From positions 124,001 through 188,000 of the forward strand of contig CAWHOA010000012.1 in NCBI GenBank assembly GCA_963830885.1: a DNA stretch of 64,000 bases. Reading direction: 5' to 3'. Under the pieces are notes generated by a model. That model saw only the letters and a program-made list of their open reading frames with translations. It did no database searches and had not been told where the DNA came from. Source of the stretch: JAIBJN01 sp963830885. Its GTDB lineage: Bacteria; Actinomycetota; Thermoleophilia; Gaiellales; Gaiellaceae. Positions 42,719 through 52,156 of this stretch are shown here, one piece after another. A program made the translations under genes and the position numbers. The first letter of the stretch is position 1. Each line of letters begins with the position of its first letter.

Positions 42719-43834
42719 CTAGGCCGCCGAGGCGGCCTTCTCGGCGGCGGCCTCGACCTCGTCCCCGTCCTCGGCACCGTCGGCCGCGGCCGTAGAGGCC
42801 TTCGCGCCCTCGGCGACCGGCAGGAGCCGGGAGGAGACGACGGCGTCCGGCCCGAGCTCGCCTTGGACGGCGCGGAGGATCCCGTCGGTGACGTCCGGGT
42901 GCTCCTTCAGGAACGCGGTCGCGTTCTGGCGGCCCTGGCCGAGGCGCTCGTCGGCGAAGCTGAAGTACGAGCCCGACTTCTGCACGAGCTTCCGCTCGAG
43001 GCCGACGTCGAGGACGCTGCCCTCCCAGGAGATGCCGTCGCCGTAGATGATGTCGAACTCGGCCTGCTTGAACGGCGGCGCGACCTTGTTCTTCACGACC
43101 TTGACCCGCACGCGGTTGCCGATCGCCTCGACGCCCTCCTTGAGGGTCTCGATGCGCCGGATGTCGAGGCGGACGGAGGAGTAGAACTTGAGCGCGCGGC
43201 CGCCGGGAGTCGTCTCCGGGCTGCCGAACATGACGCCGATCTTCTCGCGGAGCTGGTTCGTGAAGAGCGCGACGGTGCCCGTCCGGTTGAGCGTCCCCGC
43301 CAGCTTGCGGAGCGCCTGGCTCATCAGGCGTGCCTGCAGGCCGACGTGGCTGTCGCCCATCTCACCCTCGATCTCTGCCTTCGGCGTGAGGGCGGCCACG
43401 GAGTCGACCGCCACCACGTCGAGGGCGCCGCTACGGATCAGCAGCTCGGCGATCTCGAGCGCCTGCTCGCCGTTGTCCGGCTGCGAGACCAGGAGATCGT
43501 CGATGTTCACGCCGATCCGCCGTGAGTACGCCGGGTCCATCGCGTGCTCGGCGTCGATGAAGGCGCAGATCCCCCCGCGCCGCTGCGCCTCGGCGATGAC
43601 GTGGTAGACGAGGGTCGTCTTGCCCGAGGACTCCGGGCCGAAGATCTCGACCACCCGGCCGCGCGGCAGGCCCCCGATGCCGAGCGCGACGTCCAGCGAG
43701 AGCGCGCCCGTGGAGATGGAGGGGATGGAGACCTGAGCCTGGTCGCTCATCTTCATGACCGAGCCCTTGCCATAGGCCCGCTCGATCTGGCTCAGCGCGG
43801 CGTCGAGGGCGTGTTCGCGAGTGGAGTCGGTCAA
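42719..43834 (-). CDS. recA: Recombinase A
   Basis: 371 residues. Walker A GPESSGKTTLVYHVIA (about 65-80), EHAMDPAYSRRIGVNIDDLL, Walker B VVAVDSVAALTP, loop L1/L2 region MGDSHVGLQARLMSQALRKL and FTNQLREKIGVMFGSPETTP. C-terminal Ala/Glu-rich tail. Forms filaments on ssDNA, drives strand exchange and LexA cleavage. No intein. 4 nt after thpR; no separate SOS box recognised in that gap. Confidence 0.97.
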   Translation of the reverse strand: MTDSTREHALDAALSQIERAYGKGSVMKMSDQAQVSIPSISTGALSLDVALGIGGLPRGRVVEIFGPESSGKTTLVYHVIAEAQRRGGICAFIDAEHAMDPAYSRRIGVNIDDLLVSQPDNGEQALEIAELLIRSGALDVVAVDSVAALTPKAEIEGEMGDSHVGLQARLMSQALRKLAGTLNRTGTVALFTNQLREKIGVMFGSPETTPGGRALKFYSSVRLDIRRIETLKEGVEAIGNRVRVKVVKNKVAPPFKQAEFDIIYGDGISWEGSVLDVGLERKLVQKSGSYFSFADERLGQGRQNATAFLKEHPDVTDGILRAVQGELGPDAVVSSRLLPVAEGAKASTAAADGAEDGDEVEAAAEKAASAA

Positions 43835-43838
43835 GGCG

Positions 43839-44399
43839 TCAACCTCCCAGAGGAACGGATTGGAGAATCTCGTACTGCGCCCCGGTCGGCCGCAGCACCG
43901 AATGATAGAGAGCCACTTCGGACGGACTGACCGCGCCGAGGTCGGGGACCGGCGGCTGCGCCCGGGGAGCCCGGCGAAAGCGCAGCACGGTCACGTGCGC
44001 CAGCCACTTCCGACGCTCGCGCTCGTAGACGCCGAGGCGCTCCAGCCCCTCCCCCACCTCGTCTGCCAGCCGAGCCGCCCGTCCGGCCTCGTCCGCCAGC
44101 ACGACCATCCCGACGCTGCGCGTCTCGCGGTAGCCGGCGGCCGCGAGCAGGGGCCGCTCGGCCCGACTCGCCGCGTCGGCGAGCACGCGGAGGATGCCGT
44201 CGAGCTCCACGGCCGGCCGCGGGCCGAGGAAGGCCAGGGTGACGTGGAGGTTCTCCGGCGGCACGAGCCGGGCGTCGCCGACGGCCGCGAGCTCCCGGTG
44301 CTGCCAGGCGGTGAGGCGCTCGAGGGCGTCGGGAGGCAGCGGCAGGGCGGCGAAGAGGCGCAGTCGCTCATGCCCCTCGACGCTACCGGCCGAGGTCAT
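43839..44399 (-). CDS. thpR: RNA 2',3'-cyclic phosphodiesterase (2'-5' RNA ligase family)
   Basis: 186 residues. The two HxTx motifs are NLHVTLAFLG (about 49-58) and LAHVTVLRFRR (about 133-143), the catalytic His pair of the 2H phosphoesterases. N-terminal LRLFAALPLPPDALERL. Between cinA and recA, a common actinobacterial order. Confidence 0.87.
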   Translation of the reverse strand: MTSAGSVEGHERLRLFAALPLPPDALERLTAWQHRELAAVGDARLVPPENLHVTLAFLGPRPAVELDGILRVLADAASRAERPLLAAAGYRETRSVGMVVLADEAGRAARLADEVGEGLERLGVYERERRKWLAHVTVLRFRRAPRAQPPVPDLGAVSPSEVALYHSVLRPTGAQYEILQSVPLGG

Positions 44400-44418
44400 G
44401 CGCGTGTGCGCCGCGCTG

Positions 44419-45669
44419 TCACAGAAGCCGCCTGAGACCGTGGAGAGACTGTGCCGTCGCGCGGGCCCGCACAGCCTCTCGGTCTCCCGAGAAGACGAAG
44501 CGCCGGTTGGAGCTCCCGCCGGGTGCGATCGCCGCGATGTAGACGAGCCCGACGGGCTTCTCGGGGGTGCCGCCGCCCGGCCCGGCGACTCCGGTCACCG
44601 CCACCGCGACGTCGGCGCCGAGCTCCCGCAGCGCTCCGGCCGCCATCGCCTCCGCGGCTTCGGCCGACACGGCGCCGTGCCGTGCCAGGACCTGTGGCGG
44701 AACGCCCAGGCGGCTCTCCTTCACGGCATTCGAGTAGGCGACGACCCCGCCGAGGTAGACGTCGCTCGCGCCCGCGGCATCGGTCAGGCGGGCGGCGACC
44801 ATCCCGCCGGTGCAGGACTCCGCGGTCGCGAGCGTGAGACCGAGCTGCCGGCACCGCTCGACGACGAGCTCGGCGATCGGGCGCTCGTCCTCGGCGAAGA
44901 GCTCCTCTCCGAGCTGCGCGCGCAGCGCCCTCTCCAGCCGTGCCGCCCGCTCCTCTCCCCCGGGCCGCTCGAGCAGGTCGACTCGGATCTCGAGGTCGTG
45001 CGCGCAGACCGTCACCTCGAGCCCTTCCCCCTCGCCCCCCTCGGCCTCGAGGATCCGTGCCACTGCCGACTCGCTGGGGCCGAAGAAGCGGAGGACCTTG
45101 TGGCGAGGCGCATCCACGCCCGCGAGTAGGCGCCGCAGAGCGTCCGCCTCGAGGACGCGCGGCCAGAGGCGGCGTAGCTCGTTGGGCGGGCCCGGGAGGG
45201 CGACCGCCAGGCCTCCGTCGCGTTCGAGCAGGACGGCGGGCGCAGTGCCGGCAAGCCCGAGGGCGACGGCGCCGTCCGGCAGCGACGCCTGCTTGCGGAC
45301 GCCGGCGGCGAAGTCGGCGAAGGGCCGGCCCAGCCGCTCCGCGACGCCGCGCGAGACTCCCTCGATCTCGGCGGCCAGCGCCTCGTCCACGATCAGCTCA
45401 TGGCCGGCCACCCGAGCGAGCGTCTCCACCGTCCGGTCGTCGTGGGTCGGACCGAGGCCCCCCGAGAGGACGCAGACTTCGGCCTCGAGCCCCTCGCGCA
45501 TGGCGGCCTCGAGCTCGTCCGGATCGTCCCCGACCACCAGGATCCGGGCCGGCTCGAGGCCCAGCGACGTGAGCTCGCGGGCGAGGAAGGCGCCGTTGGC
45601 GTCGGCCTTGTCGCCGCGCACGAGCTCGCTGCCCGTGAGGACGACGACCGCGCGCGGGCCTGGCGTCAA
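44419..45669 (-). CDS. cinA: CinA family nicotinamide-nucleotide amidase
   Basis: 416 residues. N-terminal MoeA/MogA-like COG1058 domain (VVVLTGSELVRGDKADANGA, VCVLSGGLGPTHDDRTVETL), C-terminal PncC amidase domain from about 258 (LTLATAESCTGGMVAARLTD, VAYSNAVKESRLGV, AVTGVAGPGGGTPEKPVGLV) with its catalytic Ser in ESCTGG. The full-length form combines ADP-ribose pyrophosphatase and NMN deamidase activities. Overlaps the rodZ-like gene by 4 nt. Confidence 0.93.
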   Translation of the reverse strand: MTPGPRAVVVLTGSELVRGDKADANGAFLARELTSLGLEPARILVVGDDPDELEAAMREGLEAEVCVLSGGLGPTHDDRTVETLARVAGHELIVDEALAAEIEGVSRGVAERLGRPFADFAAGVRKQASLPDGAVALGLAGTAPAVLLERDGGLAVALPGPPNELRRLWPRVLEADALRRLLAGVDAPRHKVLRFFGPSESAVARILEAEGGEGEGLEVTVCAHDLEIRVDLLERPGGEERAARLERALRAQLGEELFAEDERPIAELVVERCRQLGLTLATAESCTGGMVAARLTDAAGASDVYLGGVVAYSNAVKESRLGVPPQVLARHGAVSAEAAEAMAAGALRELGADVAVAVTGVAGPGGGTPEKPVGLVYIAAIAPGGSSNRRFVFSGDREAVRARATAQSLHGLRRLL

Positions 45670-46427
45670 GAGCCGGTGGAGATCGTCCGGACGCCGTCGG
45701 GGCTGACGACGACGACGGCGGGCTCGGTCGGGAAGTCTGCGACGCGGCGCCCGTTCAGCTTGACGTTCAGGTTCTGGGGCTCGTCCAGGTCGATCCAGAG
45801 ACGGCGGTACTTCAGGAATCGCTGCGTCTGGCCCTGCTCGAGCGTCCCCTCCCAGACGAGCTTGCCGTTGGCGCCGCCGTTCCGAACCTGCAGGAAGGAG
45901 GGGCCGCGGGCCGCCGTCACGACGAGCCGCGCCTTCGGTCCTGCTGCCTCCTCGCCCGCGCCCGTCGTGGTGGCACCGGACGCTGCCGAGGTGGTCGTCG
46001 GCTCGGTCGTCGCCCCCGGGGGCGGCGTGTCGTCGCCGGAGTCGGAGCCGAGCCCGGAGAGGCCGACGACGACCAGCACCGTGATGGCCACGATGGCCGC
46101 GAGCGCGACGACGACGAGGTTCGACTCCATCCGCCGCCGCTGGCGCCGCCGCGGCTGGGTCGACGTCGACTGGGCGAAGGGGATCTCTTCGGAGGCCGCG
46201 AAGCGGGAGCTGTACTCGTCCAGGTAGAGCTGCCCGTCGAGGCCGAGATAGTCCGCGTAGGTGCGAAGGAAGCCCTTGACGTACGTGTCTCCGGGCAGCA
46301 CCTCGAACTGCTCCTCTTCGAGGGCCCTGAGGTACTTCCCGCGGATCTTGGTCTCCGCCTCGATACGGGGGATCTCGAGACCCTGCCGCAAACGAGCCTC
46401 GCGCAGGCTGTTGCCGATCTCGAACAC
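45666..46427 (-). CDS. rodZ: RodZ-like HTH membrane protein
   Basis: 253 residues. N-terminal Xre-like helix-turn-helix (IGNSLREARLRQGLEIPRIE, KIRGKYLRALEEEQFEVLPG, YVKGFLRTYADYLGLD), basic stop-transfer then one TM helix (about 104-125, LVVVALAAIVAITVLVVVGL), a Thr/Pro/Ala-rich periplasm-side linker and a C-terminal DUF4115-type beta domain. Anchors the cytoskeletal MreB in rods; no mreB is in the window. Coupled to cinA. Confidence 0.85.
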   Translation of the reverse strand: MFEIGNSLREARLRQGLEIPRIEAETKIRGKYLRALEEEQFEVLPGDTYVKGFLRTYADYLGLDGQLYLDEYSSRFAASEEIPFAQSTSTQPRRRQRRRMESNLVVVALAAIVAITVLVVVGLSGLGSDSGDDTPPPGATTEPTTTSAASGATTTGAGEEAAGPKARLVVTAARGPSFLQVRNGGANGKLVWEGTLEQGQTQRFLKYRRLWIDLDEPQNLNVKLNGRRVADFPTEPAVVVVSPDGVRTISTGS

Positions 46428-46473
46428 GAGTCCCGGATTGTAGCGATGCGGCCGCGTGGTGCCCGCTCGGGCG

Positions 46474-46800
46474 CTACTCGAACACCAGCACGAGCACCGC
46501 GAAGACCGCCAGAGCCAGCGTGGCGGTCACCGCCAGGAGGAAGGCGATCGTCCCCAGCAGACGCGTGAACCCGAGGAACGCCCTGCCGCCGCTGCGGCCG
46601 AGCGTGCGCTGGTGCTCCGCCCTCGCGCGCCGGTTCAGGAGCACGCCGGCGAACGAGAGCACGAGCGCGATCGGCACGATGATGACCGCGTCGAGCACCC
46701 GCACCTCGTCGTAGCGGCGCGCCAGGTACACGAGCGCGCCGAGCGCCGCGAGCGCGAGGAGCGAGCACACAAGCGCCCAGACGGCCTTGCGATTCACCAT
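46474..46800 (-). CDS. Hypothetical membrane protein
   Basis: 108 residues, three hydrophobic helices (about 5-26, 34-54, 80-106), with NRRARAEHQRTLGRSGGRAF as a basic loop (DUF4190-like pattern, weak). ATG 46800. 46 nt upstream of rodZ, so probably co-transcribed. Function unknown. Confidence 0.65.
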   Translation of the reverse strand: MVNRKAVWALVCSLLALAALGALVYLARRYDEVRVLDAVIIVPIALVLSFAGVLLNRRARAEHQRTLGRSGGRAFLGFTRLLGTIAFLLAVTATLALAVFAVLVLVFE

Positions 46801-46815
46801 CGGGCGGGGATCCCA

Positions 46816-46982
46816 AGAGGGTTTGACGAAATAACGGCTGTGGCGCCGGGCCGCGCTGCTCGCCCCGAAGACTGCGTCCTCGGTCGCGCCCGTAGCTTCC
46901 GGCTACGAGCGCTCCCTGCGTCCTTGTTTCGGAACGACCATCGCACCCCGACAACGAGCGGAATTTCGCCAATCCCTCCTAG
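46816..46982. repeat. Inverted-repeat element, copy 1
   Basis: Left arm AGAGGGTTTGACGAAAT (46816-46832), right arm ATTTCGCCAATCCCTCCTAG (46963-46982); arms pair with two mismatches. The 130 nt between is GC-rich with a smaller stem (GTAGC..GCTAC near 46890-46905). The right arm includes the stop codon of the permease gene. The same arm sequence flanks 60671-60744, so it is a dispersed element. Confidence 0.6.
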
Positions 46983-48199
46983 CCCTTGACGTACGGCCGC
47001 CCGACCGCAGCGGGCGGGATCGACCGGCCGATCAGACCGACGAGCGCGACGAGGGTGAGCACGTACGGAAGGGTGGAGACCAGGTTCTCCGAGATGCCCG
47101 CCTCGCGCTGGAGCGGAATGGCGAGCGCGAAGCCGAAGCCGAACAGGAGCGTTGCCGCAAAGGCCCACCCCGGCAGCCACTTGCCGAAGATCACCGCCGC
47201 GAGCGCGATGTAGCCGCGACCGGCCGTCATGTTCTCGGTGAAGGTGCCGACGAACCCGATCGACAGGAAAGCGCCCCCGAGGGCGGCGAGCATTCCGGAG
47301 GTCACGACCGATGCGTAGCGCACGCCGTAGACCGAGATCCCGACTGTCTCGGCGGCCCTCGGATGCTCGCCGACCGAGCGGATCCGCAGGCCGATCGGCG
47401 TCTTGAAGAGCACGACGTAGGAGAGCAGCACGACGGCAAACATGATCCAGACGAGCAGGTTGAGCGAGCCGAAGACGCCGTAGAGGAAGTTGCCGACGAC
47501 CGGGATGTCGTCGAGGAAGTTGAGCTCGACGTCCGGGACGCGAGCGACCTGCTGCTCGATCCCGCCGGGATAGATCGAGCTGTACAGGAAGCCCGTGAGG
47601 CCGAGCGCGAGGAAGTTGACCGCGAACCCGCTCACGATCTGGTCGGCGCGGAGGTGGATGCAGAAGAAGGCGTGGACGAGTGCGAGCAGCCCGCCGAACA
47701 GCATCGCCATCAGCAGGCCCACCACCCAGCTGCCGCTCCAGACGGAGCCCCAGACGGCGAAGAACGCGCCCATGAGCATCATCCCCTCGAGGCCGATGTT
47801 CACGACGCCGGAGCGCTCGGAGAAGATCCCGCCCATCGCGGCAAACGCGAGCGGTGTCGCGAAACGGAGCGTCGCGGCGAGCACGCCGGTCGTGAGGATG
47901 CTGTCGAGGGTTTCCGCGTCCTTCGTCTGCAGCCAGATGGCTCCGAGAGTCCCCGCGAGGCCCAGGCCGATGGCCCACCAGCCGAGCTTCCGCTCGCCGC
48001 GCGGGACAGCCCCGACGCCGCATGCAACCGCGACGAACCCGGCCGCGACGGGCGCTCCAACCGAGCGGAACGTCCACGGGGGGAGCGCGAACCAGAAGGC
48101 GAGGACCCCGCACGCGATCCCGATGATCGCGATCGTCCGCGGCTCCGTGATCCTGCGAACCCAATAGGTGACCGCGGCGTCGCGGGGCTGGGCGCTCAC
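46979..48199 (-). CDS. Nucleoside ABC transporter permease (BmpD/NupQ-like)
   Basis: 406 residues, about ten TM helices, BPD_transp_2 family. N-terminal extension with two extra helices (about 25-75), then LAFAAMGGIFSERSGVVNIG (family hallmark), LEGMMLMGAFFAVWGSVWSG, GEHPRAAETVGISVYGVRYA (coupling loop) and GRGYIALAAVIFGKWLPGWA. Pairs with the other permease, ATPase and BMP lipoprotein upstream. GTG 48199 overlaps the preceding stop (GTGA). Confidence 0.9.
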   Translation of the reverse strand: MSAQPRDAAVTYWVRRITEPRTIAIIGIACGVLAFWFALPPWTFRSVGAPVAAGFVAVACGVGAVPRGERKLGWWAIGLGLAGTLGAIWLQTKDAETLDSILTTGVLAATLRFATPLAFAAMGGIFSERSGVVNIGLEGMMLMGAFFAVWGSVWSGSWVVGLLMAMLFGGLLALVHAFFCIHLRADQIVSGFAVNFLALGLTGFLYSSIYPGGIEQQVARVPDVELNFLDDIPVVGNFLYGVFGSLNLLVWIMFAVVLLSYVVLFKTPIGLRIRSVGEHPRAAETVGISVYGVRYASVVTSGMLAALGGAFLSIGFVGTFTENMTAGRGYIALAAVIFGKWLPGWAFAATLLFGFGFALAIPLQREAGISENLVSTLPYVLTLVALVGLIGRSIPPAAVGRPYVKG

Positions 48200-49382
48200 G
48201 GGGAGCCCTCGGGCTGCGCGACCGAGCCGCGGCGCACGAGCGACCGCGCCCGCCAGATGTAGACGATCAGGAGCTCCGCGCCGACGAAGAAGATGACCAG
48301 CGCCTGGATCATCGTGGCGAGGTCGACCGCGAGCGCCGGCTCGAACACCTCCGGATCGAGCTGTCGCGTGGACGTGCCCACCTCGAGCGCGGCGAAGAGC
48401 AGCGCCGCGAAGAGGATGCCGACAGGCTTTGTCCGTCCCAGCAGGGCGACCGCGATGCCGGTGAAGGCGATGAAGTTCGTCCCAAAGTCGCCCACGTCGA
48501 CGCTGGACTTGAAGCCGAGGAGGTCGACCGACCCGGCGAGGCCGGCGAAGGCGCCCGCGATGGCCATGGCGAGGAAGTAGTTCTTGGCGACCGAGATGCC
48601 GCTGTACCTGGCGGCCTCGGGGTTGAAGCCGACGGCGCGGACCTCGAACCCGAGGGTCGTCCGGTTCAGGATCGCCCCGTAGACGACGAGCGCGAAGAGC
48701 GCGATGAAGAGGCCGGCGTGGAGCGAGGGCAGGCTTCCCCAGATCGGCCACAGCTCGGCCGACTCGAAGATCTCGTCGGAGCGAGGGATCGACTCCTGCG
48801 GCCCCTGGAGCGGGCCGCCGATCTCGTACATGTACGTCAAGCCGAAGATGGCGATCCAGTTGAGCATGATCGTCGTGATCACCTCGTGGGCGCCCACGGT
48901 CGCCTTGAGGAGGCCGGCGATCCCTCCCCAGACCGCCCCGGCGACGATCGACGCCGCGAGCGCGAGGAAAATGTGCAGCGGGCGCGAGAGCCCCTCCAGG
49001 TGGCTGCCGACGAAGAGCGCGGCGGCGAACCCGACCCAGTACTGGCCCTGGCCGCCGATGTTGAAGAGCCCGCAGCGGAAGGCGAACGCCACCGCGAGAG
49101 CCGTCAGGATCAGCGGGGCCATGAGGATGAGCGTCTGCTGCAGGTCGTTGGCGGCCGCCTCCCGGGTCTCGCCGGTGACCCAGGGGAAGAACCAGTTGAG
49201 CCCGGTGCCGGCGAAGATCGCCTTGTACGCGGTAATGGGGTTGTGCCCCGTGATCGCGACGACGAGACCGCCGATGAGGAACGCGAGCACGGTCGCCGCG
49301 ATCGGCACGAGGATTCCGCCGATGCGCGAGGAGAACCAGTCGCCCACCGCCTCGGTCGTCGACGTCCGGGGCTCGTACGCCA

Positions 49383-49383
<1 letters not shown>
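48196..49383 (-). CDS. Nucleoside ABC transporter permease (BmpC-partner/NupP-like)
   Basis: 395 residues, BPD_transp_2 family. GGILVPIAATVLAFLIGGLV (TM1), ILTALAVAFAFRCGLFNIGG, EGQYWVG-type loop as GQGQYWVGFAAALFVG, VGAHEVITTIMLNWIAIFGL, VRAVGFNPEAARYSGISVAK, VALLGRTKPVGILFAALLFA. The two permeases differ and probably make a heterodimeric channel. One-base overlap with the ATPase stop (TGATG). Confidence 0.9.
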
Positions 49384-50909
<1,526 letters not shown>

Positions 50910-50958
50910 GGGCGAAGGGGTGAGGGGCGGGCCTGGGCCCGCCCCTCGTCGAGGTTGA

Positions 50959-52053
50959 CTAGTCGAAGGTCGCCGGCGGGTCGATCTCGCCGCTGATCAG
51001 CTGCTCCGTCGCCGTTGCGGCGGCGTCCTGAACCTCCTGCGGGACGTCGGCCGAGAAGGGTGCGAGCAGTGCTGCCTCGGGGTAGTCCTGAATGCCGAAG
51101 AACGCGTTCGTACCACCCTCGAACGTCCCTTCCTGAGCCGACTTGATCGTCTCGAAGACCGCGATCTCGAGCGGCTTGAGCGCGCTCGTGATCACGCAGT
51201 CTCCCGCGAACGACTGGTCGGCGTCCACGCCGATGGCGTAGACCCCTTCCTGACAGGCGGCGTCGAGGGCGCCGAGACCACATTGCCCCGCGACTTGGAA
51301 GACGACGTCGGAGCCCTGCGAGATCTGGTCGAGCGCGATCTCCTTGCATTTCGCGGCGTCGACGAAGTCCTGCGAGTACGCGTTCAGGAGCTTGATGTCC
51401 GGGTTGGTGTCCATGGCGCCTTGCCGGAAGCCTGCGATCCAGTTGTCCACCGGCGGGATCTTGACGCCGCCGACCGTGGAGATCGTCCCGGTCTCCGACA
51501 TCATTGCCGCGACGATGCCGGCCAGGTAGCCCGCCTCCTCCGACGGGAACTGGAGGCCGACCACGTTCGGCATGACGCACGGCGACTGGTCTGCTCCGCC
51601 GCATTCCGGCTCCTCGCCGTAGAACTGGTCGACGCCGGCGAAGTTGATGTCGGTCGCCTCGGTCGCCACCTCCACCACGGACGGCTGGATGAGGAAGCCG
51701 ATCGCGACCACCAGGTCGTGTCCGTCGTCCACCGCGGCGGTGAGGTTCGGAAGGTAGTCGTCGCCCGACTCGGAGACGTACACACGCCCCTCGACGCCGA
51801 GCTCCTCCTGCGCGCGCTCGAAGCCGGCGATCGAGAACTCGTTGAAGCCGCGGTCGTCGAGACCACCGGTGTCGCTGACCATGCCGACGCTGATGGCCTC
51901 GGCCGCCGGCTCGGTCTCTGCCGCTCCGGTGTCGGTCCCCGCAGCCGGGGTCGTCTCGTCGTCGTCATCGCCGCCGCACCCTGCCGCGACCAGCGCGAGA
52001 GCGAGCGCGACCAAGAGCAGCAGTAGCCACGGAAGCTTTCTTGTTGCGTTCAC
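50959..52053 (-). CDS. BMP-family nucleoside-binding lipoprotein
   Basis: 364 residues. GTG 52053 follows GAGGAGG by 5 nt. Lipoprotein signal LPWLLLLLVALALALVAAGC with lipobox VAAGC, an acidic/Thr-rich linker, then the PBP-I-like Bmp domain (VGMVSDTGGLDDRGFNEFSI, GIDF-like DDGHDLVVAIGFLIQPSVVE, GLQFPSEEAGYLAGIVAAMM, YAIGVDADQSFAGDCVITSA). Delivers purine nucleosides to the ABC importer encoded just downstream. Confidence 0.93.
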   Translation of the reverse strand: MNATRKLPWLLLLLVALALALVAAGCGGDDDDETTPAAGTDTGAAETEPAAEAISVGMVSDTGGLDDRGFNEFSIAGFERAQEELGVEGRVYVSESGDDYLPNLTAAVDDGHDLVVAIGFLIQPSVVEVATEATDINFAGVDQFYGEEPECGGADQSPCVMPNVVGLQFPSEEAGYLAGIVAAMMSETGTISTVGGVKIPPVDNWIAGFRQGAMDTNPDIKLLNAYSQDFVDAAKCKEIALDQISQGSDVVFQVAGQCGLGALDAACQEGVYAIGVDADQSFAGDCVITSALKPLEIAVFETIKSAQEGTFEGGTNAFFGIQDYPEAALLAPFSADVPQEVQDAAATATEQLISGEIDPPATFD

Positions 52054-52156
52054 GGAACCTCCTCTATCGCCCATGCCGTCGAGTGGAATCGCAGGATGCT
52101 ACCCCTCCTGGGATCCCATTTCTAGGACGTCCGTGCAGGGCGGTTCGTTAGCGGCG

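Noticed and set aside
42719..43834. Intein in recA
   Set aside because: The coding sequence is colinear with RecA at normal length (371 residues).
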